Notes: generated by a model from the sequence alone, not told the origin. Positions 49,062 through 59,295 are shown, counted from the stretch's first letter. The stretch: DNA of 64,000 bases from Sphingomonadaceae bacterium 3R27E2-A (GCA_005503165.1 SCNT01000001.1:1-64000); one strand, 5' to 3'. A program made the numbers and translations.

Positions 49062-49432
49062 TCCCAATCCAGCGCCCCTTTCTTCCATGCATAGACAAGG
49101 CCGAGCGCGAGTTCGGCGAGGAAAATCATCATCGTGGCCCATCCGGCCCAGCCGATTTCCTCGAGGCTGACCGCCCAGGGAAAGAGGAAGGCCGCTTCGA
49201 GGTCGAAGATGATGAAGAGGATGGCGACAAGGTAGAAGCGCACGTCGAACTGGCTGCGCGCATCCTCGAACGCGGGGAAGCCGCATTCATATTCGGTCAG
49301 CTTCGCCGGGTCGGGGCGGTGCGCGCCGGTCAGGCGCGAGACCCCCATCGGCAGGAACACGAACGCCGCCGAAAGCCCGACGGCGACGAACAGAAAGATC
49401 AGGATCGGCAGATATTGCGTCAGATCGACCAT
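49058..49432 (-). CDS. nuoA: NADH-quinone oxidoreductase subunit A
   Basis: A protein of 124 residues with three membrane helices. [20 protein letters not shown] is the conserved loop at the quinone tunnel. First gene of the nuo unit; its promoter must lie in the 215 bases shared with the divergent YbjN-like gene (49433-49647), where I see no clear consensus. Confidence 0.96.
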   Translation of the reverse strand: MVDLTQYLPILIFLFVAVGLSAAFVFLPMGVSRLTGAHRPDPAKLTEYECGFPAFEDARSQFDVRFYLVAILFIIFDLEAAFLFPWAVSLEEIGWAGWATMMIFLAELALGLVYAWKKGALDWE

Positions 49433-49647
49433 GGGAGCTCGCAGTCTTTTTGGGGCGCTTGGGCGCCCTTTGGTTGCGGGCGCTTTAGGCCAGCCGGGCG
49501 CGCCTCGCAAGCACTGCGGGCAGGAAAAATGGTCTCTTTTGTGACCAAAGCCACAGCCCGCGCTGGCGGCATCGGCGACAGGCGTGATAGACCCCCGAAG
49601 GGGTCGGGAAAGCGCCGCGCCGTGCGGCGGACGAAACGGGGGCAGAT

Positions 49648-50121
49648 ATGCGGAGAATGGCGGGATATTGCGCCGCGGGACTCGCGCTGGCGCTGGCATC
49701 GCCGGCGAGCGCCGAGCTGATCGACGCCAAGTCGCCAAGCACGATCGCCGGACTTATCGAGTCGCAGGGCTGGCAGACCGAGATCAATACCCCGGCGGGC
49801 GAGCCGCCCTTCATCAAGGCGCGGCGAAACGGCGAGCTGTTCGTCGCGGCCTTCATGAACTGCACCGACGGCCAGAATTGCAAGACGCTGCAATTCTTCT
49901 TCGGCTTCACCGACGCCAAGCAGGTGTCGCTCGAACGGATCAACGAGTGGAACCGCGACAAGAGATTCGCGCGCGCCTATCGCGACGACGAAGGCGACCC
50001 GGTGCTGGCGATGGACGTCGACCTCGATTTCCGCGGGCTGCCGCGCGAGAATGTCGGCGAATTGCTCAACACCTGGACGGGCCTCATGAACAGCTATCGC
50101 ACCTTCGTACGCGGCGAATGA
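49648..50121 (+). CDS. YbjN domain protein, secreted (1 of 2)
   Basis: A protein of 157 residues with a signal peptide ([20 protein letters not shown]). The YbjN-like body has [17 protein letters not shown] and [14 protein letters not shown]. YbjN-type domains resemble secretion chaperones. GGGGGCAG precedes ATG. The following gene is a diverged copy of similar length, so the pair came from a tandem duplication. Function unknown. Confidence 0.78.
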   Translation: MRRMAGYCAAGLALALASPASAELIDAKSPSTIAGLIESQGWQTEINTPAGEPPFIKARRNGELFVAAFMNCTDGQNCKTLQFFFGFTDAKQVSLERINEWNRDKRFARAYRDDEGDPVLAMDVDLDFRGLPRENVGELLNTWTGLMNSYRTFVRGE

Positions 50122-50202
50122 AAAACCGTCGGAACGCTAGCCAAAATCTGAACGCCGCCATATGATCCGGGGCGATCGGGTCGCACCATCGGGGGGAATT
50201 TC

Positions 50203-50676
50203 ATGTTACCGATCAAAAGACTGACCGCGCTCGCCTCCACCGCCGCGCTTTTCACCGCCGCGCCGGCCGCCGCGCAGATCATGTCCGCCGACCCGGCGGC
50301 GATTACCGCCGCGCTCAAGAGCCGCGGCATGCCGGTGACGCAGGAAACCGACGAAGACAAGAACCCGGTGCTGCAGACGCAGTTCGGCGACGGCGCCAAA
50401 TTCACCATTTATTTCTACGGCTGCACCGACGGGAAGGCGTGCAGCTCGCTACAGCTCCACACGCTGTACAGCGGCAGCAGCGCGACCGTCGAAAAGATGA
50501 ACCAGTTCAACCTCGACCGCCGTTACGGGCGTGGGGTGATGGAAACCAACGGCGACGCCGGGCTGCGCATGGATTTCAACATGGCCGCAGGCGGCATGCC
50601 GCGGGCGCTGTTCCTCGACAATATCGAACTGTGGGACGAGCTGATGTCGGTCTTTTCGGACTTCATCTACGAATAG
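50203..50676 (+). CDS. YbjN domain protein, secreted (2 of 2)
   Basis: A protein of 157 residues with a signal peptide ending near AAPAAAQ. YbjN-like body with GCTDGKACSSLQLHTLY and MNQFNLDRRYGRGV, matching the CTDGxxCxxLQ and N-x-[WF]-N-x-D-x-R features of the upstream copy. GGGGG precedes ATG 50203. It converges on the inositol monophosphatase family gene with one base between their stops. Confidence 0.78.
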   Translation: MLPIKRLTALASTAALFTAAPAAAQIMSADPAAITAALKSRGMPVTQETDEDKNPVLQTQFGDGAKFTIYFYGCTDGKACSSLQLHTLYSGSSATVEKMNQFNLDRRYGRGVMETNGDAGLRMDFNMAAGGMPRALFLDNIELWDELMSVFSDFIYE

Positions 50677-50677
50677 A

Positions 50678-51496
50678 TCAGGCGTTGCGGAGCGCGCCTG
50701 CGACGAGCTTCTGCAACTTCGAATGGACCGCGGCGCTGCCCGCGATGAACTCGCTGCGCTCGATCGCGCGGTCGCCGCCGCGATAGTCGCTGACGAAGCC
50801 GCCGGCCTCGCGCACGAGCAGGATGCCCGCCGCGACGTCCCAGATATTGAGGTCGCTCTCCCAGAAGCCGTCGTAGCGCCCCGCGGCGACCCAGGCGAGG
50901 TCGAGGCTGGCGGCGCCGAACCGGCGGATGCCGGCAACTTCGGGGGCGACCGCGCCGAACACGCGGCTCCACTGCGCCATATTACCATGGCCCATGAAGG
51001 GGATGCCGGTCGCGATCAGGCATTCGTTGAGATGGCGGCGCGACGAGACGCGGAGGCGGCGATCGTGCAGCCAGGCGCCGCGGCCGCGCTCGGCCCAATA
51101 GCTTTCGTCGGTTACCGGGTGATAGATGAGCGCCGAGGTGACGTCGCCCCAGCCACCGCCGAGCTTGGGTTCCTGCACCGCGATCGAAATCGCGAAATGC
51201 GGGATGGCGTGGAGGAAGTTCGAGGTGCCGTCGAGCGGGTCGATGACGAAGCGCGGCTTGCCGGGCTCGCCCTCGATCTCGCCGGCTTCCTCCATCAGGA
51301 AGCCCCAGCCCGGACGATCGCGGGTCAGTTCGTCATAGAGGGTGCGCTCGGCGGCCTGGTCGGCCTTCGACACGAAATCGGCGGGGCCTTTCTGCGAGAC
51401 CTGCAGATGCTCGACCTCGCCGAAGTCGCGGCGCAGCTTGGCGCCCGCCTTGCGCGCGGCGCGTTCCATGACGGTGATGATGCCCGATACGGCCAT
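50678..51496 (-). CDS. Inositol monophosphatase family protein
   Basis: A protein of 272 residues. Metal site in EEAGEIE (Glu69-Glu70), VIDPLDGTSNF (Asp86, Asp89) and LNIWDVAAGILL late. Such enzymes take inositol phosphate, histidinol phosphate or PAP; which applies is not clear. ATG 51496 fits GGGGAG upstream. It lies downstream of efp across a repeat block. Confidence 0.9.
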   Translation of the reverse strand: MAVSGIITVMERAARKAGAKLRRDFGEVEHLQVSQKGPADFVSKADQAAERTLYDELTRDRPGWGFLMEEAGEIEGEPGKPRFVIDPLDGTSNFLHAIPHFAISIAVQEPKLGGGWGDVTSALIYHPVTDESYWAERGRGAWLHDRRLRVSSRRHLNECLIATGIPFMGHGNMAQWSRVFGAVAPEVAGIRRFGAASLDLAWVAAGRYDGFWESDLNIWDVAAGILLVREAGGFVSDYRGGDRAIERSEFIAGSAAVHSKLQKLVAGALRNA

Positions 51497-51504
51497 TTCG
51501 AATA

Positions 51505-51613
51505 CTCCCCCCTCCTGCTTGCGGGAGGGGTCGGGGGAGGGATTGCTTCGTTCCGAAGAAGGCCCGTCCCTCGACAGGCCCTCCCCTAACCCCTCCCGCA
51601 AGCGGGAGGGGAA
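51505..51613. repeat. Paired palindromic repeats between efp and the IMPase gene
   Basis: Hairpin CCCCTCCCGC-aa-GCGGGAGGGG at the right end (about 51591-51612) and a related ccctcctgcttgcgggagggg at the left (about 51507-51530), with 60 bases between, including tccctcgacaggccctccc. Same REP kind as the GGGGAGG repeats elsewhere in the window. Confidence 0.7.
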
Positions 51614-51618
51614 TTCAA

Positions 51619-52182
51619 TCAGTCCGCGCGGCGGACATATTCGCGGTCGTACACATGCACGACGATCTTCGTTCCGCTGGTGATGTGCGGCGGCACCATC
51701 ACGCGCACGCCATTGTCGAGGATCGCGGGCTTGTACGACGACGACGCCGTCTGACCCTTCACCACCGCGTCGGCCTCGACGATCGTCGCTTCGATCGTTT
51801 CGGGGAGCTCGACCGAGATCGGGCGCTCTTCCCAAAGTTCGAGCACGACGTCCATGCCGTCCTGCAGGAACTCATGCGCCTCGCCGACGACATCCTTAGA
51901 GATGTTGATCTGTTCGAAGCTGTCCTTGTCCATGAACACCAGGTCGTCGCCCTCGGCGTAGAGGAACTGGAAATCCTTGGTATCGAGGCGGACCTTTTCG
52001 ACCGTGTCGGCGCTGCGGAAGCGGTTGTTGAGCTTGCGGCCGTCGATCAGGTTCTTGGCCTCGACCTGCATATAGGCGCCGCCCTTGCCCGGCTGGGTGT
52101 GCTGGATCTTGGTGACCTTCCAGATGCCACCTTCATATTCGATAATATTGCCGGGACGGATTTCAACGCCGGTGATTTTCAT
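51619..52182 (-). CDS. efp: Elongation factor P
   Basis: A protein of 187 residues in three beta domains. The tip loop TQPGKGGAY carries Lys33, the site modified in many bacteria. It relieves ribosomes stalled at polyproline. Start [12 protein letters not shown] at 52182. This fits the polyproline stretches in NuoC and other local proteins, though that is general. Confidence 0.96.
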   Translation of the reverse strand: MKITGVEIRPGNIIEYEGGIWKVTKIQHTQPGKGGAYMQVEAKNLIDGRKLNNRFRSADTVEKVRLDTKDFQFLYAEGDDLVFMDKDSFEQINISKDVVGEAHEFLQDGMDVVLELWEERPISVELPETIEATIVEADAVVKGQTASSSYKPAILDNGVRVMVPPHITSGTKIVVHVYDREYVRRAD

Positions 52183-52297
52183 CGCGCAAGCCTTCTAAGA
52201 TTGGTGGCACAGTTCAAAGGATGGAAAGAGCCGCCGGCACGCCCTGCATGCCGGTCACAGGAGCGCGCCTTTAGCCGCGGGTGCGGCAAAGGGCAAG

Positions 52298-54256
52298 TCA
52301 GGGCGTCGCGGTGACCTGCAAGCGCGTGCGCCTGTAGCTATGCCATATGAGGCCGGCGAAGAGCAGCAGCCCGATCCACGGCGCATACGGCGCGAAACCA
52401 TCGCCGACGACCGCGAGCGGCGCGTCGTTGTCGGTGGCATAGACCGCCCCGGCGTAGAAGACGCCGAACAGGCTCTCGCCGACGATCATGCCCGTCGCGG
52501 TGAGCACGCCCATGCGGTGCGCGAAGCCGGCGTTGGGTCGCCGCGACGCCCAGCGGTCGTAGAACCAGCCGCCGACCGCGCCGATCACGACGGGCAGGAT
52601 CACCGCCATCGGCAGGTAGATGCCGATGCCGATGGCAAGTGGGGGCAGCCTGAGCTTGCCCGCGCGGCCGAGCAGCGCGTCGACCAGGATGAAGCCGACG
52701 CCGGCGAGCGCGCCATAACCGAGCATCGTCCAATTGAGGTCGCCGCCGAGCACGCCCTTCGCGAGCGAAGAGATCAGCCCCGCCTGCGGCGCGGCGAGCG
52801 CGTTCGGCCCGGCGCCCGGCGCGCCGACGAACCCCACGGTCTCGTTGAGCACGTTGAGCACCGGCGGCACGACGATCGAGCCGAAGATCACGCCGATGAT
52901 CAGCGCGACCTGTTGCTTCCACGGCGTCGCGCCGACGAGCTGGCCGGTCTTGAGATCCTGGAGATTGTCGTTCGAAATCGTCGCGATGCCGAAGACAAGT
53001 CCCGTGACGATCAGCGCATAGGCCACCATTGCGCCGACCTCGGCCTCACCGCCGCCGCGGCCGAGCAGACCGAGGAGCAGCAAGGACGAGGCGATGATCG
53101 CGAGGATACCGATGCCCGACACCGGCGAGTTCGACGCGCCGATCAGCCCCGCCATATAGCCGGTGACCGAGGCGATCATCAGCCCGACGATGATGATGAA
53201 CAGGATTGCGCCGGCGATCAGCGGGATCGAGGCCGCCGCGAGCGGGCCGCCCGCGAGTTCGGACCAGAGCAGCACGCCGATCGGCAGCATCAGGAACAGC
53301 GAGCCGCCGAACACCCAGCGGATCGACATATCCTGTTCCTCGATCGCGAGCGCCTGCCCGCCCTGCCGCGCGCGGCTGGCCGCCATTGCCGAACGGATGC
53401 CGCCGAGCACCGGGCCCGCGATCTTGACCAGCGTCCAGATCGCGGCGACCGCGATTACCCCGGCGCCGAAGAAGCGCACATCGGCGCGGAAGACGGTGTT
53501 GGCGAGCGTTTCGGCATCGCCGGGGCCGCCTTGGGTCAATATCGGGAGCAGCACCCACCAGCCGGTGACCAGCCCGACGAGTTGCGCCATGCCGACCGAC
53601 AGACCGACGAGATGGCCGACCCCGAACAGCGCGAAGGCGAGGCCGCCCGCGATGCCCGTCGCGCCGCTGCCGACCGCAAACCAGCGCGCGACTTCGGCCC
53701 CCGCGAGCTTCATCTGGGTGAGCAGGGTGAAACCCGCGGCGACGATCGAATTCCAGAGCAAGGCCGACAGGCCCGCCTTATTCTCGGCCGCGCCCTCGGC
53801 GCTCGCGGCGCCGACCTGCAGCACTTCGGCGGCGGCGCGGCCCTCGGGATAGGGCAGGTCCGAATCGACGACGAGCGCGCGGCGCAGCGGGACCGAGAAG
53901 AGCACGCCCAATATGCCGCCGAGCATCGTGATTGCGGTGGTCTCGATCAGCGGGAAACCCTGCCAGTAGCCGACCATCACGAGGCCGGGGAGCACGAAGA
54001 TGATCGCCGCGAGCGTGCCCGCCGCGCTGGCGATGGTCTGGACGATATTATTCTCGAGGATCGTCGAGCCCGCCATATAGCGCAGCAGCGCCATCGAGAT
54101 CACCGCCGCGGGGATCGAGGTCGCAAAGGTCAGTCCGACCTTGAGCCCGAGATAGACGTTCGCCGCAGTGAACATCAAGGTGAGCAGGCCGCCGAGCAGG
54201 ATCGCGCGCAGCGTCAGTTCGCGTCCGCGGGCAGTCGGCGTGGTGGTTTCGGTCAT
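52298..54256 (-). CDS. OPT family oligopeptide transporter
   Basis: A protein of 652 residues with about 16 membrane helices. TAANVYLGLKVGLTFATSIP, DLPYPEGRAAAEVL and NDNLQDLKTGQLVGATPWKQ match bacterial OPT proteins, which take up peptides or metal chelates. GGGGAG lies 8-13 bases before ATG 54256. No peptidase is beside it. Longer upstream start is possible but adds residues with no membrane pattern. Confidence 0.9.
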   Translation of the reverse strand: MTETTTPTARGRELTLRAILLGGLLTLMFTAANVYLGLKVGLTFATSIPAAVISMALLRYMAGSTILENNIVQTIASAAGTLAAIIFVLPGLVMVGYWQGFPLIETTAITMLGGILGVLFSVPLRRALVVDSDLPYPEGRAAAEVLQVGAASAEGAAENKAGLSALLWNSIVAAGFTLLTQMKLAGAEVARWFAVGSGATGIAGGLAFALFGVGHLVGLSVGMAQLVGLVTGWWVLLPILTQGGPGDAETLANTVFRADVRFFGAGVIAVAAIWTLVKIAGPVLGGIRSAMAASRARQGGQALAIEEQDMSIRWVFGGSLFLMLPIGVLLWSELAGGPLAAASIPLIAGAILFIIIVGLMIASVTGYMAGLIGASNSPVSGIGILAIIASSLLLLGLLGRGGGEAEVGAMVAYALIVTGLVFGIATISNDNLQDLKTGQLVGATPWKQQVALIIGVIFGSIVVPPVLNVLNETVGFVGAPGAGPNALAAPQAGLISSLAKGVLGGDLNWTMLGYGALAGVGFILVDALLGRAGKLRLPPLAIGIGIYLPMAVILPVVIGAVGGWFYDRWASRRPNAGFAHRMGVLTATGMIVGESLFGVFYAGAVYATDNDAPLAVVGDGFAPYAPWIGLLLFAGLIWHSYRRTRLQVTATP

Positions 54257-54418
54257 CAACAATCTCCCCGGTCGCTGTGTTGCGGGGCGCCCCGCCGAGC
54301 GCAAGCGAAAAGCCATGAAATGAAGCGTGTTGGACCGAAACGCCAAAAGCGACGGGCTGAAATCCTTTTGACGCAACGATCCAATATGGCGCCGCGCCGC
54401 GGTGGCAGAGGAGCGGCC

Positions 54419-54604
54419 ATGATGACGTGGAAACTTTCAGACGAGCTGCGCCCCTCGCGGCGCCAACGCAAACCCCTCGCCCGCCGCGCGGCGCCGTGCG
54501 CCGGCCTGTTCGGCTGGCGGAGCGAAGGCGAATGGCCGTGCGGCAAGCGCGAGCGCCCGGCGACCAAGTCCGGCCCCGATCCGCTCGACCATCCGCCCGG
54601 CTGA
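54419..54604 (+). CDS. Small basic hypothetical protein (61 residues)
   Basis: MMTWKLSDELRPSRRQRKPL starts a short basic protein with no hydrophobic segment; two ATGs in a row follow GAGGAG at a normal distance. It lies between the OPT and M23 genes and converges on the latter. No similarity known to me, and antisense low-complexity frames are common here, so it may not be real. Confidence 0.35.
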   Translation: MMTWKLSDELRPSRRQRKPLARRAAPCAGLFGWRSEGEWPCGKRERPATKSGPDPLDHPPG

Positions 54605-54607
54605 CGC

Positions 54608-55216
54608 TCAGCGCGGCGCGCGCTTGCCCGCGAGCAGCGGATAGGGGTTGATCGGCTCGCCGGCGTTCCAGGGGCTCCCCGGCGCCGTTTCGAGCATCTG
54701 GAAATGCAGATGCGGAAAGGCGGGGTCGGCGTTGCCGCTGGCCCCGACCGTCGCGATCACTTGCCCGCGCATCACCTTCTGTCCTTCGGTCAGGCCGCGC
54801 CGATAGCCCTGCAGATGCGCGTAGTATAGCATCAGGCGGCCGTCGTCGGCGCGCTGGTAGATCGTCAGCCCGCCGCGATCCGAATTGAAGAGCTTCTCGA
54901 TCCGCCCGTCCATCGCGGCGAGCACCGGGGTTCCGACCGGCGCGGGGATGTCGATCGCGCGGTGCAGCCGCCCCTCGGCGCGGCTCTGGTCCCAGCTGTT
55001 GGTCAGTTCGGACGGCTTGATGCCCTGAACCGGGATGGCGATGGCGAGACCGGTCCGCCGGTCGGCCGCTTCTTCGGGGCGCCATTCCGACCCGCCGGTT
55101 GAGGCCGTTGCGGGCTTATCGAGGAGGTCATAGGTGGTGATCCAGTAGAGCGACGTCAGGATCGCGGTGACCAGCGCCGTCCACAGCATCAGCTTGATCG
55201 CGGCCTGCCAGCGCAT
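54608..55216 (-). CDS. M23 family metallopeptidase (membrane-anchored)
   Basis: A protein of 202 residues. One membrane helix (about 7-28), then the lysostaphin-type fold with His85 and Asp89 in LHRAIDI and His167/His169 in FPHLHFQ, plus His132. Cuts peptidoglycan cross-bridges or binds as a regulator. ATG 55216 shares one base with the stop of the L,D-transpeptidase gene (TGATG), so the two are coupled and probably remodel the same wall. Confidence 0.9.
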   Translation of the reverse strand: MRWQAAIKLMLWTALVTAILTSLYWITTYDLLDKPATASTGGSEWRPEEAADRRTGLAIAIPVQGIKPSELTNSWDQSRAEGRLHRAIDIPAPVGTPVLAAMDGRIEKLFNSDRGGLTIYQRADDGRLMLYYAHLQGYRRGLTEGQKVMRGQVIATVGASGNADPAFPHLHFQMLETAPGSPWNAGEPINPYPLLAGKRAPR

Positions 55217-56337
55217 CAGGCGACGAAGTCCACCTTCGTGCCCGGCGCGACCATCTGCGCGAGCCGCGCGGCATCCCAATTGGTCAGCCGCACACAGCCG
55301 TTGCTCTCGCTGCGCCCGATATTCTGCGGCTCGGGGGTGCCGTGCAGGCCATAATGTTCCTTGTCGAGGTCGATCCACACGACGCCGACCGGGCTGTTCG
55401 GCCCCGGCGGCAGGCGATGCTTGCCCTCGCTCGCGGGCACGCCGCGGAGCAGCGCGGGGTCGAAGGCATAATCGGGATTGCGCCCGACGCCGCGCACCTT
55501 CCAGCTGCCAATGGGCAGCGGGTCGTGCGCCGAACCGGTGGTGACGGTGAACAGTGCGATCAATTTGCCGCCCTCGTCGAAGGCCTTCATCGTTCCGGCT
55601 TTCTTCGACACTTCGATCTTGTCAGCCTTGGGCTGGGTCGTCCCGACGCCGAGCGAGGCGAGCGTTTCGAGCCAGGCCTTGTTCTCGATATCGGCCGCGA
55701 CGACGGCGTCGGCACCGACGTTGGGGACGCGGAGCGACGCACCCGACTTGATGGTTGGAGTCGGCGCTAGTTCGCCCGCCGCCGGATCGGCGGCGGTGTC
55801 GAGCTGCGGGTTCAGCGTCTTCAGCACCTCCGGCGTGGTGTGGAAGCGCTCGGCGAGCCTTTCGAGCAGGCTCGCATAGCCCATCGCCGCCAGCTTCGCC
55901 TGTTCGGCGGGCTTTTCGGGGAGCGGCACATAGACGGCCGACGTGTAGCTTTCGGGCACCGTCACCATGCGCGTCGCGGGGATCGCATTCCACTGCGCCA
56001 ATGCTGCCTTGGTCGCCTCGTCCCAGTCGCCGGTCACGGTCAGCCCCTTCGCCTCCTGGAAGCCCTTGAGCGCATTGTTGGTCGACTGCCCCATCTTGCC
56101 GTCCACGACCCCCGGCGAGAAGCCGAGGCGGTCGAGCACGACCTGCAACTGCATTTCGGGGCGCGGCACATCGTCCTTGGCCGCTTCGCCGTCGCGTGAC
56201 GTCATGCCGTCGTCGGTCCATTCGGGCTGCTTGGGCGCGGTTTTGGCGGACTTTTCGGCGTCCGCGTTGCCGATACCGTCACCGCAGGCGGCGAGCGGCA
56301 GCAGGGCGGCGGCGCAGAGCAAAGCAGAGAATTTCAT
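55216..56337 (-). CDS. L,D-transpeptidase lipoprotein with peptidoglycan-binding domain
   Basis: A protein of 373 residues. Lipobox LAACG after a 17-residue signal; PG-binding domain near 60-120 (GVVDGKMGQSTNNALKGFQ), a linker, then the YkuD domain with LHGTPEPQNIG and the catalytic SNGCVRL near 347 (usual form SHGC/SxGC). It forms 3-3 cross-links or anchors proteins. Coupled to the M23 peptidase downstream. Confidence 0.92.
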   Translation of the reverse strand: MKFSALLCAAALLPLAACGDGIGNADAEKSAKTAPKQPEWTDDGMTSRDGEAAKDDVPRPEMQLQVVLDRLGFSPGVVDGKMGQSTNNALKGFQEAKGLTVTGDWDEATKAALAQWNAIPATRMVTVPESYTSAVYVPLPEKPAEQAKLAAMGYASLLERLAERFHTTPEVLKTLNPQLDTAADPAAGELAPTPTIKSGASLRVPNVGADAVVAADIENKAWLETLASLGVGTTQPKADKIEVSKKAGTMKAFDEGGKLIALFTVTTGSAHDPLPIGSWKVRGVGRNPDYAFDPALLRGVPASEGKHRLPPGPNSPVGVVWIDLDKEHYGLHGTPEPQNIGRSESNGCVRLTNWDAARLAQMVAPGTKVDFVA

Positions 56338-56390
56338 CGCATAATCCTGTGGTTGGATCTGATCATCCAACGCCCGGAACGCGATGCGGT

Positions 56391-57026
56391 TCACCCCGCA
56401 AGCAGCTTTTCGAACCGCTTGACCGCGGCGGCGGGGCCGTCGGGATAGGCCCAGACCCCGCCGGAGACCGCAAGAAAGTCGGCGCCCGCCGCCACCAGTT
56501 CGGCCGCATTGTCGACGGTGATCCCGCCGATCGCGACGCAGGGCAGCTCAAACATGCTCTGCCACCAGCTGAGGATTTCGGGGTCGGCGTGGTGTTCGAC
56601 GGCCTTGGTCGTGGTCGGGAAGAAGGCGCCGAAAGCGACATAGTCGGCCCCAGCCTCGCCCGCCTCCATCGCGAGATGGCGGCTGGCGTGGCAGGTCACG
56701 CCGATCTGCGCGTCGGCGCCGAGGATGCGGCGCGCTTCTTTGGGGTCGCCGTCGCTCTGTCCCAGATGTACGCCGTCGGCGCCGAGGCGCTTGGCGAGAG
56801 CGACGTCGTCGTTGACGATGAAGGCGGTGTCGTGCGCGGCGCAGATCGCCTGCAGCGGCTCGGCGAGGCGCGCCGCCTCATGCTGGTCGAGCCCCTTGAC
56901 ACGGAACTGGAACGCCGCGACCGGGGCAGCGCTCAGCGCTTCTTCGAGGCGCGCGGGGAAGGCGCCACCGACGTCGAGCGGCGAGATGAGATAGAGCTGG
57001 CACGGGACGCGAGTGTCTTGGGTCAT
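56391..57026 (-). CDS. thiE: Thiamine phosphate synthase
   Basis: A protein of 211 residues, TIM barrel. FIVNDDVALAKRLGADGVHL and GQSDGDPKEAR carry substrate and Mg sites, with AFGAFFPTTTK and VAIGGITVDNA near the end. Joins HMP pyrophosphate and thiazole phosphate. No other thi gene is nearby. Not overlapping its neighbours. Confidence 0.9.
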   Translation of the reverse strand: MTQDTRVPCQLYLISPLDVGGAFPARLEEALSAAPVAAFQFRVKGLDQHEAARLAEPLQAICAAHDTAFIVNDDVALAKRLGADGVHLGQSDGDPKEARRILGADAQIGVTCHASRHLAMEAGEAGADYVAFGAFFPTTTKAVEHHADPEILSWWQSMFELPCVAIGGITVDNAAELVAAGADFLAVSGGVWAYPDGPAAAVKRFEKLLAG

Positions 57027-57203
57027 GGCGGGGTCATAGCGATGCGGCTAGCTGCCCGCAAATCCAGATCTTGCCGCCGCGCGCCGACATCGCCTTCACC
57101 TTGCGGTTCCTTTCGGGCGGCGCCGTGAACAGCCAGCGAACCCCGTTCCAGGACGGTAGCGACGTCGCGCCGGGCGATGGTGACCAAGGCCCGAAAGCAG
57201 CCG

Positions 57204-57644
57204 TTACGCCGTCACGCCGTAAAGCGCATCCGCCCGCGCTTCGAAAGCCGCGATCATCTTCCGTAGCGCCTTGTCGAACATCTGCCCGGCGAGCGCCTCG
57301 AACATGCGGCTGCGGAAGGAGAAGTCTACCATGAAGTCGACGCGGCAGCCCCCGTCATCGGTCGGCGCGAAATGCCATTCATTGGTGAGATGGCGCATGG
57401 GGCCGTCGATATAGCTCACGGTAACGCTGTCGGGGCGCTGCTTGTGGACGCGGCACGAGAAGCTTTCGCGCAACCCCTTGAAGCCGACGATCATGTCGGC
57501 GACCGCCTCATGCTCGCTGTCGCCGCGGATGCGCAGCGCAACCACCCACGGCAGGAAATCGGGATAATGGGCGATATCCGCCACCAGCGCGAACATCTGG
57601 TCCGCGCTATACGGCAGGATGCGGCTTTCCTGGTGCCTCGGCAA
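57204..57644 (-). CDS. COQ10/START-type polyketide cyclase family protein
   Basis: A protein of 146 residues. SRILPYSADQMFALVADIAH, then YPDFLPW and VDFMVDFSFRSRMFEAL, are the marks of the COQ10/RatA branch; in alphaproteobacteria this is a ubiquinone-binding helper of respiration. The only start that fits is TTG 57644, directly after the stop of lipA (TAA TTG). The next ATG lies too far inside the domain. Confidence 0.85.
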   Translation of the reverse strand: MPRHQESRILPYSADQMFALVADIAHYPDFLPWVVALRIRGDSEHEAVADMIVGFKGLRESFSCRVHKQRPDSVTVSYIDGPMRHLTNEWHFAPTDDGGCRVDFMVDFSFRSRMFEALAGQMFDKALRKMIAAFEARADALYGVTA

Positions 57645-58571
57645 TTAGTCCGCCTTGGCGCGGGCGAGCTGGGCCTCGCGCGCGGCGCGCATGACCTCGA
57701 AATCGTCGCCCGCGTGATAGGACGAGCGGGTCAGCGGCGAGGCCGCGACCTGCAGGAAGCCCTTGGCGCGCGCGATCTGCGCAAAGGCGTCGAAGGCCTG
57801 CGGGGTGACGAAATCGATCACCTTCGCGTGCTTCGGGGTCGGCTGGAGATATTGGCCCATCGTCATGAAGTCGATGTCGGCGCTGCGCATGTCGTCCATC
57901 ACCTGGTGGACTTCCATCCGCTCCTCGCCGAGCCCCATCATGATCCCCGACTTGGTGAAGATCGACGGATCGCGGCGCTTGACGCTCTCGAGCAGCCGCA
58001 GCGAAGCATAATAGCGCGCGCCGGGACGGATCGTCGGATAGAGCCGCGGGACGGTTTCGAGGTTATGGTTGTAGACGTCGGGACGCGCATCGACGATCGC
58101 CGCGACCGCGCTTTCGGGCTTGTTGCGAAAGTCCGGCGTCAGGATCTCGATCGTCGTCTGCGGGGTTTCGCGGCGCAGCGCCTGAATCACCTTGACGAAC
58201 TGGCTGGCGCCGCCGTCGGGCAAGTCGTCGCGGTCGACCGAAGTGATGACGATATGACTGAGCTCCATCTTCGCGGCGGCGATCGCGGTGTGCTCGGGCT
58301 CGAACGGATCGACCGCGCGCGGCATGCCCGTCTTGACGTTGCAGAAGGAGCACGCGCGAGTACAGGTATCGCCGAGGATCATCACCGTCGCATGCTTCTT
58401 GGTCCAGCATTCGCCGATGTTCGGGCAGGCCGCTTCCTCGCACACGGTATGCAGGTTGAGTTCGCGCATCAGCTTGCGCGTGTCGGCATAGCCGGGGCTG
58501 GTCGGCGCCTTGACGCGGATCCAGTCGGGCTTGCGGGTGCGTTCGGACGGTTTCGGCAGCGGAGCGTTCAT
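57645..58571 (-). CDS. lipA: Lipoyl synthase
   Basis: A protein of 308 residues from ATG 58571 (a longer start at 58610 exists). Auxiliary cluster motif [12 protein letters not shown] and radical-SAM motif CTRACSFC, with [14 protein letters not shown] and the C-terminal RSSYHAGD. It inserts sulfur in octanoyl groups on lipoyl proteins. Followed at once by the COQ10-like gene. Confidence 0.96.
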   Translation of the reverse strand: MNAPLPKPSERTRKPDWIRVKAPTSPGYADTRKLMRELNLHTVCEEAACPNIGECWTKKHATVMILGDTCTRACSFCNVKTGMPRAVDPFEPEHTAIAAAKMELSHIVITSVDRDDLPDGGASQFVKVIQALRRETPQTTIEILTPDFRNKPESAVAAIVDARPDVYNHNLETVPRLYPTIRPGARYYASLRLLESVKRRDPSIFTKSGIMMGLGEERMEVHQVMDDMRSADIDFMTMGQYLQPTPKHAKVIDFVTPQAFDAFAQIARAKGFLQVAASPLTRSSYHAGDDFEVMRAAREAQLARAKAD

Positions 58572-58633
58572 GCGGCCCACATAGGCGCGACCGCCGCTCT
58601 TCTCAACCATGCATCTTGTGCTAAGGCGCCGCC

Positions 58634-59272
58634 ATGACTCGCTTTATCGAACTGGTCGAAGGCTATCGTCGTTTCCGTAACGGCGGATGGCAGTTGCAAC
58701 GCGAACGCTGGGACGAATTGGCGGAGGGGCAATCGCCCAAGGTGATGGTGATCGCCTGCTCCGACAGCCGCGTCGAACCTTCGCAGATTTTCGACACCAA
58801 TCCGGGCGAAATTTTCGTGGTGCGCAACGTCGCGGCGCTGGTGCCGCCGTTCGAGACGACCCCGGGGCGCCACGGCGTCTCGGCAGCGCTGGAATTCGCG
58901 GTGCAATTCCTGAGGGTCGAGGAAATCGTCGTGATGGGACACGGCCTGTGCGGCGGCTGTCACGCGGCGCTGCACCGCTCGATGGCGGGCGCCGAGCCTG
59001 GCCATGGCGGCTTTATCGCCGACTGGATCGCGATGCTCGACGAGGCGAGCGCCGAAGTGCGCTCCGAACATGCGGACATCGACAATCGCGACGCCGGGCG
59101 CGCGATGGAAATGGCGGCTGTGCGCGTGAGCATAGCTAATCTGCGCACTTTCCCCTGTATCCAGGAGAAGGAACGGCGCGGAACCCTCAAACTCCGCGGT
59201 GCTTTCTTCGCGATCAGCGACGGGGTGCTGCATGTGATGGACGACGCGACGGGAGATTTTGCACCGGCCTAG
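58634..59272 (+). CDS. Beta-class carbonic anhydrase
   Basis: A protein of 212 residues. Zinc ligands Cys42 ([10 protein letters not shown], with Asp44-Arg46), His103 and Cys106 (MGHGLCGGC). Interconverts CO2 and bicarbonate. Divergent from lipA across 62 bases. The following membrane protein gene is 23 bases on. Confidence 0.94.
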   Translation: MTRFIELVEGYRRFRNGGWQLQRERWDELAEGQSPKVMVIACSDSRVEPSQIFDTNPGEIFVVRNVAALVPPFETTPGRHGVSAALEFAVQFLRVEEIVVMGHGLCGGCHAALHRSMAGAEPGHGGFIADWIAMLDEASAEVRSEHADIDNRDAGRAMEMAAVRVSIANLRTFPCIQEKERRGTLKLRGAFFAISDGVLHVMDDATGDFAPA

Positions 59273-59295
59273 GCGCCGCGGACAGGGGAACGGAC

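Noticed and set aside
52340-54604. Long + strand frame across the OPT gene
   Set aside because: Arg/Asp/Glu-rich antisense shadow; only its last part (from 54419) has a plausible ribosome site and was kept as a weak gene.
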